A DNA stretch of 64,000 bases from Hysterangium stoloniferum (lineage: Eukaryota > Basidiomycota > Agaricomycetes > Hysterangiales > Hysterangiaceae): assembly GCA_015178975.1 (NCBI GenBank), contig WHVD01000007.1, forward strand, positions 1,116,001 through 1,180,000, given 5' to 3'. Under the pieces are notes generated by a model. That model ran no database searches. It was not told where the DNA came from and saw nothing but the letters and a program-made list of their open reading frames with translations. Made by a program: the position numbers and the translations under genes. Numbering within the stretch: position 1 is the first letter of the stretch; every line of letters starts with the position of its first letter. Of this stretch, positions 44,884 through 56,935 are shown one piece after another.

Positions 44884-46065
44884 GCGTCGGTGGTCTTACA
44901 GCAGCTCCGTTTTTCTACTGTTATACAGCGGATGAACGGAGGACACACTGCCAATATTATGGCATCGTTGGGTTCGGCATTCTACTGGTGTCCCGGCGCT
45001 CGATGGTACGATAGAGATCGGCCATCAACTGGAATTACGTCATCGCTTTACAATGCTGTCATAAAATCACCGCTACACACCAACGTGGATGAGGTTGCGT
45101 CGACATTTATTCTACACATCGCACGATGTTTGTCATCCCATGGATATGCCTTCGCGTTTACCAACCTTGTGGATATCATGCAAAGCATCTGCGACGTGCG
45201 TCAATTGTCTGGAGAGGAGCTCACTGCAATCAGAGGTTGCGTTGAATTCTGGTTACAACCGTGCGTCGCGACGTCATATCATTTCATCAGGCCCACCAAA
45301 ACCACAACAGACACAATTACCCATACCGACTTTCCTTGTATGACACTCCTAGACCGCTTCTAGTGTGTTGCATGCACCAAGGTGCCTGGTTTAGAAATAT
45401 TACTGGAGATGTATTAAAGGTCATATTGTACGATACAAACCTCCATTTAGCGTCCTTGACACTTTACATCGATGGCAAGACGTTACATTCACTGTGGCGT
45501 GATACCAGCGCCCTAGAAGCCTTCTTCAACGACAGCACGCTTCTCACGGATCATATCCATCAGCTCAATGTGGTTTCTTCGCTCATTGAGCCCCTGATGA
45601 GGTATGTTTAAAATGATTTACCTTCCACCATCATCTCATATCCGCCCATGAAAATATCCAACCAGTCTGATTCTGACACACACGAGTGAAAAACCTCTCC
45701 TTCATTCAGGCCAGGAAATAATCGAGGTTACTCTGAAGCTGATAGCTGCATCTTCCGACATCGAATCCGCGTGTACCACAGTGTGCAGCCTCAATATTAT
45801 CCCGATTCTCACTCGTGTTCTTCCACATTGTGACACAATGTGGGGCTCAGTCAACGATCAATACCTCGGTGACTGCCTTGAACGAGTCACTGCCGCGGCC
45901 CTTTCCTTCCTTTGTGTCATCGCCACACCTTTCACCGGTGTGTGGGTAACATCTAATTCAAACTCCATATCAGTGTTGGAGTACCATGATTGGCGTGACG
46001 ACGTACAATTTTTCTTGGATAACACCAATACACAATCCGAATCAGGAGGAGGAATGGTACTATGA
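44884..46065 (+). pseudogene. Array family 5'-truncated copy H
   Basis: Begins inside exon 3 (GVGGLTAAP region, about 44884), with exons 1-2 absent. Exon 3 runs to about 45260 and intron 3 (GTGCGT...CAG) is normal. Exon 4 is open (WFRNITGDVLKVILYDTN, ending at about 45602 before a GTATGT donor), and exon 5 is open (SACTTV-like DIESACTTVCSLNIIPI). The exon 5 end is altered by a deletion, so the frame runs on to 46065 with a different C-terminus. Without a start or promoter it is a fragment. Confidence 0.75.
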
Positions 46066-46529
46066 CTCTTTACTTAACTCGCGTTTTGGAAATATATCTA
46101 ATTTATGTAATGCTACATATTTTGAGCCAATTCAAGATCGCATGTGGTGACTTTGTACCCCCTGTGTGTGCTTGGCAGCTTCTCGTTGATGCGAGACACA
46201 TTTTGCAACTGGTGGGCGCTAGCAGTGGTTAGAATCACGTCCTATATATGAACGAGAATCACTTCGAATAGCCTACCACTGAGAAGGCTCAGGCAGCATG
46301 TCAGGTAGCTGGTATAGATGGAACAATTTATTGAAGAGTAGCAAAAGACACCCGTAACAAACATTCACTAATGCATGCCGACATTGATCTCGGTAAGAGT
46401 CCATAATAATATATTTCTCTCTATTCGAACTATCCCAACGCCAGAGCGCCTTGTTACCACAGGATATAACTTAAAAACAAAACGACAATCACCAATATTG
46501 CACAGAAGGTTAAACGAGTGCCATGGATA
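46066..46529 (+). other. 3' flank of copy H
   Basis: Unit 3' flank in plus orientation, with the matching segments catcaac..cttctcgttgatg and aacagcc..catgccgaca, shortened before fragment J. No gene is called. Confidence 0.5.
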
Positions 46530-47400
46530 GCGACCACTACACTTAGAGACGAGGGAGATCCGCCAACACCACATGCATACTTAGTCCATCTCATACGCAT
46601 GACATGGCCTGGGGAGTCGCCTCATCGCCGGATAGCTCATCGTCCAGTATGGAAATTACCCCTGGGTATTCCTGTGGAGTCGGTTTGGAAGCGTTGGGAT
46701 GAAAGTGCTTTACAGAGCAAAGAAAGCTTCGCTAATGACAAAGTTGATGATATACGAAAGAATGACGTGTGGACCACGGGAAGGCCAGAACGTCGTTGAC
46801 AGGTTTCTACTCAAGTCACGCCGCCACGACTGGGAATAATCGTTCAAGAGAGCGTTGATCTAATGAGGCAGGGATAACACAGCGTCAATCAGTGAATACA
46901 CATACAATCCACATGTTTTTCTAGACCCACTTCCCCCCCTCGAATTCGACAACAGGCGTCAGTGGTATTAGGGGGGATCTGGAATTCGAGTGATATGCAG
47001 TGGACGAACCAAGGTCAGTTATGACATATTTTCTTGGGCCTTCAATTGGTGTCTCGGCGCTCGATGGGTAGTTAGAGATCGGACATCGACTGAAAATACG
47101 TCATCGCTTTCATCAAATCACCGCCACACGCCAAATTGGATGAGGTTGCATCAACATTTATCACACAAGATCGTACGATGGTTGTCATCCGATCATCAAA
47201 CCTTACTTGCTGCCGGCCTTAGCAATGTCGTGGAAAATATCTGCCATGTGCGTCAGCTGTCTTTACTACAGGAGCTCACCGTGATCAGATAGTACTTTGA
47301 ATTCTGGTTACAACCGTGCGTCGCACGATCACATATTATCACCATGTTCACGGAAACCATAACAGACAAAATCGCCAGGGAGGACACTTTGATGTGTACC
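46530..47400 (+). pseudogene. Array family fragment J (exons 2-3)
   Basis: Starts inside exon 2 (ACRRRGRS-like gacgagggagatccgccaac), runs through intron 2, whose donor is GC rather than GT (gcagggataac near 46867), into exon 3, which has several indels and a stop near 47290. It ends in or after intron 3 at about 47400, where 3'-flank sequence begins. It is most like copies A and D. Confidence 0.7.
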
Positions 47401-48898
47401 AAACGGTTCTAAATTAGACATAACAAAGCGGGTCAGATGACACACCTGCATTTGACCGATATTCTGTGACCATGACTTGAATCTATTTTATGACAAGTGG
47501 AGTTGATTGGTTGTCCGAAATTCCTTGAGGGAGGGCAATGAAGAGGAAGACGCACCAAGGACACCGGATGTCTTGAATAAGATGAAGCATGTGTAAATTG
47601 GTATTTGATCCGGACAGTTCACACGAAGAATTCCCGGCAATCTAGAGTCTGCTCGAGCTGGAATACCTTGGAGCATCCAGATAGCCAGACTTCCTCACAG
47701 CACTTAAACCCATTTTACTCATTAGTTTTTAATTCGACCAATTGTTTTATTTTCTTTTAAACGGAAGGTTTCAGAGCACCTGCCTGGATTCGTGCTCCGA
47801 GTACCGCAAACAAGGACCAGAGTGAGACATGCTGCCGCTATTATCCGGGAGAATATATCTATCGGCCTCTGCGCACCTTGTGTCATCTATAACCGACCAT
47901 TTCACGAGTTTTGGGGATCAAGAGTTCTTGTCATTATGCCTCTAAAGTTTTTAGCCGTCATCAGGTCGGAGTCGGGTGACTACCGTCCAAGTTATTATTA
48001 CGGGAGGCATAAGGTTCATAGCGTGAAGTGTCCCCACCACTCTCACTTTGGATCCTAGCTTTGTGGAATCATATATCGCTGCCGCAGACTTTGATTTCTA
48101 CACTTTGCCGCTCGGAGCCTTTTGCTTTCCATACGGGCTTTACCCGTGTTAGTTGATGCAAATTGCTGTACTTAGAAGGACGGTGAAATAATAGTAGCAT
48201 GTAATTAGTTACCACTGAATATAGATTACGCGCACAATTTGTTAATGAAGAGCTGTGGGATTCCTCATAAACAGGCATATTCACGATGGACGCCAATTAA
48301 CCTAAGTAAAGAATTATCGGATTTGGAATTCCGAAAGAATTGAACACGAACGGCATGTGTCACTTATCCCCCTGGAATTTGAAAAAAGGCATCCGTTGTT
48401 TGTATGAGCTTGGGGCATTCACAGGAACGAAGGTCACACTGCCAAGCTGAAGGTTGGGCCTTCATTTGGTGTCCCTTCACTCGATGTAGATCGGCCATCA
48501 ATTGATTGTAACGGGTATTTTTTTGCTGTTCTTCAATGAACTTTATGCTAGCCCAACTAACTAACACATTGCTTTCTTTGACACCTTTGACTGATATTCT
48601 ATTTGAGGTGATTCTCGTTGATATATCGGATTTGATTATAGCCACTTCCACGGCCGACGAATATATGCAACGTGTATATAGCATCAATGAGAAGCTGCCA
48701 AGCACACAAAGGCGGAAAGGGGTGACTATATGCGCTTTTTAAATAGCTCAAACTACGTCGCTTTACATAAATTAGAAATATTTCCAAAGGCGAGAGTAAT
48801 ATTACTATCCCTCTTCTTGATTCGGATAATGTGTCAGTGTTATCCAACACAAATTATGAAATATCGGACGGAATGGATGGTGCAGGAGAATTGGCAGG
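47401..48898. other. Unit flanks with small exon 3 scrap
   Basis: 47401-48360 is plus-orientation flank (gaagaggaagacgcaccaagg near 47538, then promoter-side flank without a gene). 48372-48505 contains a scrap of exon 3 in plus orientation (ggtcacactgccaagctg; tcgatgtagatcggccatca). 48510-48898 is the 3' flank of copy I and carries a plus-strand ORF at 48536-48742 (LFEVILVDISDLIIATSTAD) of the conserved opposed type. Confidence 0.5.
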
Positions 48899-50793
48899 CT
48901 ATCCATGGTCCTCCAACACTGATCTGGAGTTTGAATTAGATGTTACGCACACATCGGTGAAAGGTGTGGCGATGACACAAAGGAAGGACTGAGCCGCAAG
49001 GGTTAATGCTTCAAGCTGGGAAACGAGGTATTTATCGTTGAGCGAGCCACGCATTGTGTCACAATGTGGGATAAGACGAGGGAGAATGGCAATTATATCC
49101 AAGTTGCGCACTGTGCTACATGCGGATTCAATGTCGGAAGATCCAGCGATCAGGTTCAGAGTGACCTCAAATAGTTTGTCTCCTGACCAGAGGAGGTACA
49201 CATTTGGACTTGGGTGTGTCAGAATCAGACTGGTATGATATTTTCAAGGGCGGATATTAGATGATGCTGGAAGTTAAACCACTATCAACATACCGTAGGA
49301 GGGGCTCAATGAGTGAATAGACCACATTCAGTTGTTTGATGTGATGCATGTGAAGCGTGCTGTTGCCGAAGAAGGTTTTCAGACCCGAGATACCATGCCA
49401 CAATGAATACGTTGTGTCCATATCCATAATAAGAGTCAAGGACGCTATATCGTGGTTTGTGTCATCCACTATAACCTTCAATACATCTCCAGCAATATCT
49501 CGAAACCAGTCTTCGTGCATGCAACGCACCAGAAGCTGCATAGGAGATCCAAACAAGGAATGTCGATGTGAGTAATTTTGTCTGTTGTGGTTTTGGTGGG
49601 CCAGATGAAATGATGTGATGTCGCGACGCACGGTTGTACCCAGAATTCAATGCAACCTCTACTCGCAGTGAGCTCCTCTACAGACAGTTGACGCACGTGG
49701 CAAGTTTGTTCCACGATATACCCAAGCTCGGCGAGGAGGTCGGTACGTGAATGGCATGGGCATGTTAAATATCCGGCGATTTGTAGAATGAATGCCGACG
49801 CAACCTCATTCAGGTTGGTGTGTAGCGGTGATTTGATGACCGCATTGTAAAGCGAAGACGTAATTGCAGTTGATGTCCGATCTCGATCGTACCATCGAGC
49901 GCCGGGACTCCAGTAGAATGTCGAACCCAACAATGCCAGAAGATTGGCAGTATGTCGTCCGCTCCTCCGCTGTATAACGCTTGAATCCCAGAACTGCTGT
50001 AATACCACCCCCGCCTGTTCTCGAATTCGACGCGGGTAAGTGGGTCTAGAAAGACGTGAGTATTTTGAATGTATTCAATGATTGGTGCTAAAGAATCCCC
50101 ACCTCATTAAGTCGATGGTCTCTTGAATTACTATTCCTATTCTTCTCAGAGTGAGATGCTTGCGTATTAACCTTTTAAAGGCCCTGTCGTGTCCGTACAC
50201 CATTCGGTTGTATATCATCAACTTTGCCATCAGTGCAGCTGTCTTTGCGTTGTGAAGCACAGTCCTCCCAACCGTTTCCAAACCGATTCCACAGTAATAC
50301 CCGGGGCTAATTTCCAGACTCGATGATGAGCTATCCGGCGATGAGCCAACTCCCCAGTCTATGGCACGCCTACGATATGGGCTGATTTTGGATGTGGCAT
50401 TGGTAGAGCTCTCTCGAATCTCAATATTATTTGGTGCATCATGACAATTTCTCTCTCCTTGGAACTGAAAACATTCGGTCTGTGAACAGTTTCCTTAGAA
50501 ATGATTTTTCGTTTGCGCACCGATTCCTCCACACCAACTTCCACGTCTTCTTCCGACAGTTCTATGTGCTGGTCGTCATCATGTGCTCGGTAACATAAAC
50601 AGTGCCCATGTTCGAGACAGCTACATCGCGGTCGAAGCTTCATCCGGGATATTTCCCTCTTTCCCGTATCATCAATCTCCTGTCGCTCCATCCTCAATAC
50701 AGCCGGGGAAACCAAGGGTTGTAGCCAGTCAACCTCTTGGAGGAGGGATAGGACATCCTGCCCACTCGGAGCTATCTCGTTGGAAGTTGACAT
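48899..50793 (-). CDS. Array family gene copy I, open, slightly short C-terminus
   Basis: Five exons: 50793-50521, 50464-50103, 50045-49632, 49581-49294 and 49229-48899, total 1668 nt for 555 aa. Introns are 56, 57, 50 and 64 bp with GT donors and AG acceptors, in the same phases as the intact copies. It contains MSTSNEIAPSGQDVLSLLQE, CSCLEHGHCLCY, PGYYCGIGLETVGRTVLHNA and SLIEPLLR. One codon is missing in exon 4 (HEDWFRD where others have HEDAWFRD), in frame. The stop is TAG where others have the Trp of GWPADALVPS, so about 16 C-terminal residues are lost. A full copia element sits about 100 bp upstream in the same orientation, separating the gene from its native upstream promoter. Function unknown; no known domain recognised. 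Confidence 0.68.
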
Positions 50794-50894
50794 TGGTGGG
50801 TAGCAGCCGTACTCGTACCGAGAGGCAATGCTGCGCTTTTGAAGCTGAAGTTAGCCCGAGAGTCGGTTTCCAGGCATAGCATTGTGGCCGTGCT

Positions 50895-51182
50895 TAAAGA
50901 CGTTTAAGTATCTCAGCGAATAAACGTTCGCTCTATTATACAATACCTAAAGACGTTTAAGTACTAAATACACAATAAGTTTTGTTTCGTGATAAGGCTA
51001 TAAACGTATCACTTACTCTCAGCGAATAAACGTTCGCTGAGAGATTCCCTAACTATACTACACGTATATAAGAGTACATTCGAGAGGAGATTGAACATAT
51101 GACGCATTGCGTCTTTTCGAGACATTTTGTCTCACCTTTTTCATACGCGCGTTTACTTCTACAATACTCGTTATACCTAATA
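50895..51182 (-). repeat. Copia 3' LTR (TA...TA)
   Basis: 3' LTR of the minus-strand element, preceded on the element strand by the purine tract ctcgaggaggag (51183-51194). It differs from the other LTR at cgcgCg/cgcgCa-type positions, both CpG transitions. It contains an inverted repeat, ctcagcgaataaacgttcgctgag, near 51017-51040. Confidence 0.93.
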
Positions 51183-54100
51183 CTCCTCCTCGAGTTTTGA
51201 AGAAGTAAGTCCTAAACGTTCTGTGTGATGGTAGTGAATGGGTGAGGAGAGTGGTTTTGTCAATATATCCGCAGTCATTTCTTTAGTCGATCTATAGATA
51301 AGTTGGATAGTGCCGTTTTCAATCAAATGACGAATGAAGTGATATTTCACTTCAATGTGTTTCATCCTTCTCAAAGCGCGTTGGTTTTGTGCGAATGCAA
51401 TAGTACCTTGATTATCTTCACAAATTGCCGTCGGTTCTTCATATATTATATTAAGTTCTTCGAGGAAATGACGTGTCCACATAATTTCGCAAGCCACTTC
51501 CGAAAGCGCAATATACTCCGCTTCTGTGGATGAAAGGGCGACTGTTGACTGCTTCCTCGAAGACCAAGATACCGTTCCTGAACCTAAAAAAATCGCATAT
51601 CCACCTGTTGAACGTCTGTCCTCTTGATCTCCTGCGAAATCGGCATCCGAATATCCATGCAGACAAAGAGCTTGTCCTCCCAATCGAAGCTCGAAATTGC
51701 GAGTCGTATACAAATATTGTAGGATGCGTTTAGCTAAGTCCCAATGCATTCTCGCGGGATTTGACGAATATTGAGATAGTTTGTTAACAGAATATGCGAT
51801 ATCGGGACGCGATACTGTAGCTGCGAACATCAAACTTCCGATAAGTTCGCGATAGGGCAATTTTTCGATTTCATTTCGTTCTTCCTCAGTATCTGGACGC
51901 ATAATAGAGGCGAAATCGATTCCAAGTGATATGGGAGTTCGAATTGGCTTGGAATTTTGTACGTTAAATTTCTTCGCTATATTTTTGATATATTCCCTCT
52001 GCAATATAAATGCTGATTTCAATTCAGCATCTCGACGGATACTCGTTCCCAATATCCAATGGGCCTCGCCTTCGCTCGAAATTCCAAATCGTTCACGGAA
52101 TGCCTTTTCGAGATCTAGAAGCCATCTTTCATCACCTACGGCAGTTGCATCATCCACCCAAAATGCAACTACGGCCCAACTTCCGTCGTCCCATATTTTG
52201 AAAAATGTAGGGCTGTCAAAATCGGAACAGAACCAGGTGAGTTCTTTAACCATAAAATTATACAGCGTTTTTCTCCACTCATTGCCTCCCTGTTTCGTCC
52301 CATAAAGCGCTTTCAATAACGGTAATGCTAGATTCTCCTTTCCGGGTTTTTCAAACCCCTCCGGTTGTTGAACCCAAACCTTTTCTTTCATCATCCCATG
52401 TAAGTACACCGATTTAACATCGAATTGACGTATAGCTGAATTTGTTATTGCTCCTAGCGCCAGTAATATTCAGAACGTCTCCCACTTCATGACTGGTGTG
52501 TATGTTTCATTAAAATGCAATCCAGGAATTTGACTAAATCCCTTTACGATGATTCGTACTTTCCTTTTTATTAGTTCACCAATCTTGTACGATCCACGAC
52601 ACACCGTTCCGGTTCTTAAAACACATGTTCCTGGGGGTGGTTCTTCAGGTGCGCCGAATACGTTATGTTCTATCATATTCTTCCATTCCGCTTGTCTAGC
52701 TTCTTCCCAAGCTACTCCTTCGTCTCCTGGCATATTCAATGCCTCCTCAATCATCAGATTGCCCAAAGTCGAGAAAATAACCGGTACGTTAGAATCTTCC
52801 AATTCTTTTTCTTCGACTGACAATAAACTTCGAATTCCTTCCCGCACTTTACCAGATCTTGTTATTCCACGAGGATAGTCTGGTACGTTTGACACTAATT
52901 GGGACTCTTCTATCATTGTAGTCTTCTCTTTTTCTTCGATAGGTCAAGGATGAGGCGGGATACGGATCATGAGTCTAGGCTGAGGCTCTTTTTCGGGTTG
53001 CATTGGAGGTACGCTATTTATATTCCTGAATTGACCTTCATCTCCATAAGGCACGGGCGATGGTAACGTCATCGCATCTTCATGGAATATTGCATTGCGT
53101 ACTTTTTCGATCCTCCTCGTTCCAGGGAACCACACTAAATATCCAGATGAATACGGTTCATATCCAACCATATAACCCATCTTCGAACGTGAGTCCCACT
53201 TCTGGCGTCTTTGCTTAGGAACTGCCACGCTAACTGGACTTCCAAAGATCCGCAAATGTGCTAAATCTGGCTTCTCTCCCGTTATCCTTTCAATAGGTGT
53301 ATGTCCATTGTTTGCACGTGATGGACTACGATTCCTCAAATATGCCATCGTTTTGACTGCGATAGACCACAAGAATTTGGGGAGTTTTGATGCGTATAGT
53401 AAGTTTCGTGCACCTTCAGCTATTTTCGTCGCATATAACATTGTTCTTGCCCCTTCCGTAATAGTGCGTATACCTCTTTCTGCAACACCATTTTGCTGCG
53501 GCATATATGGCACCGAGGTAAATAAAGCTATACATTTCGATAACAGATAGCTTCTAAATTCCAAATTTATTAGCTCGGTTCCGTTATCTGTCATAACTCC
53601 TTGGACCCTCGTATTGAATAACGTTTCCAGTTGAGTTATGTATTCCTTTATTTTGCGCACCGCTTCCAGCTTGCTTGCTAATGTTTCAACCCATACAGCA
53701 TGGGAGAAGTCATCAACAACGATAATAAAATAACGCTTTTTATCAAAACTTATCATTTCCATAGGTCCGGCAAGGTCCATATGGAGTAATTCTCCCAACT
53801 TTGTTGCTCTGGTACGTCCAGTTTTGAATGGATTTCTGCACTGTTTACCTTCGATACATGCAATGCAGTCAGCTTCGAAGCCTTCAATTTCTTCAATCTC
53901 CATTCCGGTCGCAAAATGTCGTGCAAGATTCCTAATAGCGTTCGTGCTCAAATGCCCCAAGCACTGATGCCATTTCATAATATCACATGTCGAATTCACG
54001 GAGAATATCATAGGTACATCTTCCAACCTATTTTGTAATTCATCGTCTGATAGATTCGTATATTCGCATACTGGTGGTGACACGGAAATCGTATCCAGCT

Positions 54101-55451
54101 GGAAAGGGTATACATTACCCCTCTCATTCGCCTCAATGCGTGTACGTCCCGATGAATCGACTATTGTAGAACCTGTTTTACTCAACATAACACGATATCC
54201 ATCCTTGAAAAACTGCGTGGGATTAAGGAGTCGCACCTTAACTTCGGGAGTCCATTCGACGTTGGGAATTTCACCTACAAACTCTGGACCATGTTCCGTA
54301 ACCTTGAAACGCAATGTTCCAATACCTCTGGCATAAATATAAGCACCATTCGCCGTTTGGATTTTCTTCGGATTTTTATATGCCATAAAATCGTGTAAGT
54401 CATACATACTCGGCACATAATGTCCTGATGCCGCGGAATCCAGGAAATATTTATGCGGTACACTCTCCTTACTCAAGAAAAATGTGGATTCGACGGCGGT
54501 AAACATTCCCCTACTGGCAACTGAGGGAGATGGCGTATTTCCAGATGAGTCGTTACTTCTACTTTGGTTCTTCCAATTTTCTGATCGCTGAGCATATCGC
54601 TGTTTTCTCTTAGGACAATCACTTGCCCAATGCGACAAATCCCCGCATTCAAAACAACCAGATTGTGGAGTACTCCTCCTGATCTGTGTTCCTCGCGGAA
54701 TGGCGGCATGACCACGACCCCTATTACGATACACTCCTCGCTGTGTACTAATTCCCCTCTGGGGGCGAAACGTGGAACCTTCACCCCTCTGGGCACGAAA
54801 TGCAGAACCTTCGCCATAGCCTGGACGTATTTCTTTTCGAATCTCAACTTGACGTAGTTTATTGACTACTTCCTCCACAGTATCAACGTCATAATCGATT
54901 GTCGTTGACATTATATCGAAATCTTCGGGCAGCGTACTCATGAATAGGCTGAGGTAGTCAGCATTCGTGATGGCATGACCAGCCTCCAACAATTTCAGTC
55001 TTATGGAGTCCATTTGGGATTTATATTCGACAATTCCTGTCCCATCATAACGCATACGAATGAGTTCGGAAAGTAACGTCGCACGACTATTGGCCAATCG
55101 CGTTCCGTAAGTCGTCTTCAAAGTTTCCCATGCATTGACTGGATTACTGTCCACCATTATAGCCACCCTGGGCTCGTCTTCAACGCGGAGCATTATCTCG
55201 CTGTAGGCCCTCTTCTTTCGAAGTTCCCAGGCCTCTTCGATCTCAAGTTCCTCCATCATCGGAACCTTCACATCTATGTGGATAGGATCCACCAGTTCCC
55301 CAGTTACGACCTTCCATTGATTCAAAGACTCCAGCATGGTTTTCATACTCGCACTCCAAGTAAAATAATTGTCTTTGCGTAACTTCGGAAAAACTTGGTA
55401 AGCACTCCCAGTGCTTATTTCATAATTCTTAATTTTGTCCAGGGTGATCAT
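51177..55451 (-). pseudogene. Copia polyprotein with two nonsense codons
   Basis: One frame of 1425 codons from ATG 55451 (MITLDKIKNYEISTG) to a TAG at 51179-51177 lying inside the 3' LTR. Order: gag, zinc knuckle CFECGDLSHWASDC (about residue 266), protease LDSAASGHYV (about 337), integrase zinc site KWHQCLGHL to CIACIEGKQC, catalytic Asp in HMDLAGPM and VMTDNGTEL and Glu in GVAERGIRT, then RT (GTCVLRTGTVCRGSYKI, FWVDDATAVGD) and RNase H (DADFAGDQEDRRSTGG; STEAEYIALSE) and ADILTKPL. The frame is cut by TGA at 52946-52944 and TGA at 52472-52470; the second replaces an Arg in the RT motif ETF-R-ILLALGA. Both fit CGA to TGA. A 15-residue tandem duplication (EGARTMLYATKIA / EGARNLLYASKLP) lies in the integrase near 53395-53465. 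Confidence 0.93.
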
Positions 55452-55501
55452 TTCAGCGATTGATTAGGATGGCTTGTTAATTATTTGCTATCAATATAAA
55501 G

Positions 55502-55518
55502 AGCCGGGGCCCATAACC
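55502..55518 (-). other. Primer binding site, half initiator tRNA type
   Basis: On the element strand ggttatgggccccggct directly follows the 5' LTR, identical to the site after LTR-B at 40942. It would pair with the anticodon arm of an initiator tRNA-Met, implying priming from a cleaved tRNA half. Confidence 0.75.
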
Positions 55519-55806
55519 TAAAGACGTTTAAGTATCTCAGCGAATAAATGTTCGCTCTATTATACAATACCTAAAGACGTTTAAGTACTAAATACACAAT
55601 AAGTTTTGTTTCGTGATAAGGCTATAAACGTATCACTTACTCTCAGCGAATAAACGTTCGCTGAGAGATTCCCTAACTATACTACACGTATATAAGAGTA
55701 CATTCGAGAGGAGATTGAACATATGACGCATTGCGTCTTTTCGAGACATTTTGTCTCACCTTTTTCATACGCGCATTTACTTCTACAATACTCGTTATAC
55801 CTAATA
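55519..55806 (-). repeat. Copia 5' LTR (TA...TA)
   Basis: 5' LTR of the minus-strand element; same length and termini as 50895-51182. Immediately followed on the element strand by the primer binding site. Confidence 0.93.
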
Positions 55807-55811
55807 GTGCT

Positions 55812-56935
55812 CCACAGGATACACACCGTTTAATCCCTTCTTTGTAACCAACTTGAAGTCCCACTTATCCTTCTTGAATAATTCAGCCAGAATATTCCCA
55901 AGTTACCTTCCCATCTTTACACATATTCCTCCCACTTCGTCAGATCATCTCCCGCAGAAAACACACATGGCAGCTGAGAATAAATTGACGGGCCGTCACC
56001 GCGCATTGCGCTACCTTCTGAGTTCTTGAGCGCTAGATTTCAGGGCAATCCAGCTTTCCCGCCAGAAGTGACATCTCCACGGATAGAATATGTCAGTGCG
56101 GTGGATGCTATCCATGGCATGGCAGTGCTTATTAGGTACAGCCCCAGGTGCTTTCGACTCCGGCTATATCTAACGGAAATCTGCGCTTCGTGTTCAATTC
56201 TTTCATAATGGCAACGAGAAATCCATTACAAGTTTGTGGCGACTCTGTCAGGTTTTTATCAACACATTGTCCGGGTAATAAATATTCAGTGACTATTACT
56301 TACACGCTAGTCTTATTATTAACCTGACCTTCTCAGTGAACTAATTCGCCCCAGGATGACCTTATATATAAATAATTTGTCTATTTGGCTCGACAATGTC
56401 AAGGCAGATGAAACATTGTGAACCACCATAGCTTGACCTCTTGGAGACGGAGCTCTCCGGGTTTTTAAAGATTCACCATACTCTATTCCTTTACGTGCCC
56501 TTTTACTGCCACCTTGTCCGCCCCTTCGAAGCCGGTCCCTTCATTGTCCCTGGTGACGTCACAAAGGTTGTTGTAGTAATCTTTATTTCCTACCACTATA
56601 GTTATTTCCTATCATATCCGGGGGTGATATGCCAGTTGACCCATTCACCTTGACTTGTTTTCATGATTCTTGTGTTCAGACTGAATTAGTGCTGTGAATC
56701 TGTATCAACGTCTAAGCTCACATCCGTTGGTCCGTGCTCGCTAGAACCATCTTTGCCCTCCCTTGCAAACAGTATACTTGATGGGAGGGCCTGCAAGGAT
56801 CATCGCTATTTTCTCAGAATTTCCATCTCAAAGCTATGTCATGCTCTCCGCAGCAGCATTTTGATTTCACTATCCCTACACGCTCTGCACACGCAATGAT
56901 TAGAGCTTGATCTGTGCGTTCCTTTCGGCCTTCGA
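55812..56935. other. Displaced 5' flank of copy I
   Basis: Reverse-orientation promoter and far-upstream segment that belonged to copy I before the copia element separated them (cacaggatacacacc just right of the target duplication, tattcagtgactattacttac near 56285). It breaks into fragment K at about 56935. No gene. Confidence 0.6.

Larger units (their letters stand above)
50895..55806 (-). mobile_element. Full-length copia element, 4912 bp
   Basis: Two 288-bp LTRs with two differences noted by eye, flanked by gtgct at 50890-50894 and 55807-55811. The paralogous empty site (near 59634, reverse strand cggtgctttatac) confirms the duplication. LTR ends are TA...TA (element strand TATTAGG...GTCTTTA) rather than TG...CA. 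The single polyprotein frame has two nonsense codons. A young insertion. Confidence 0.95.
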
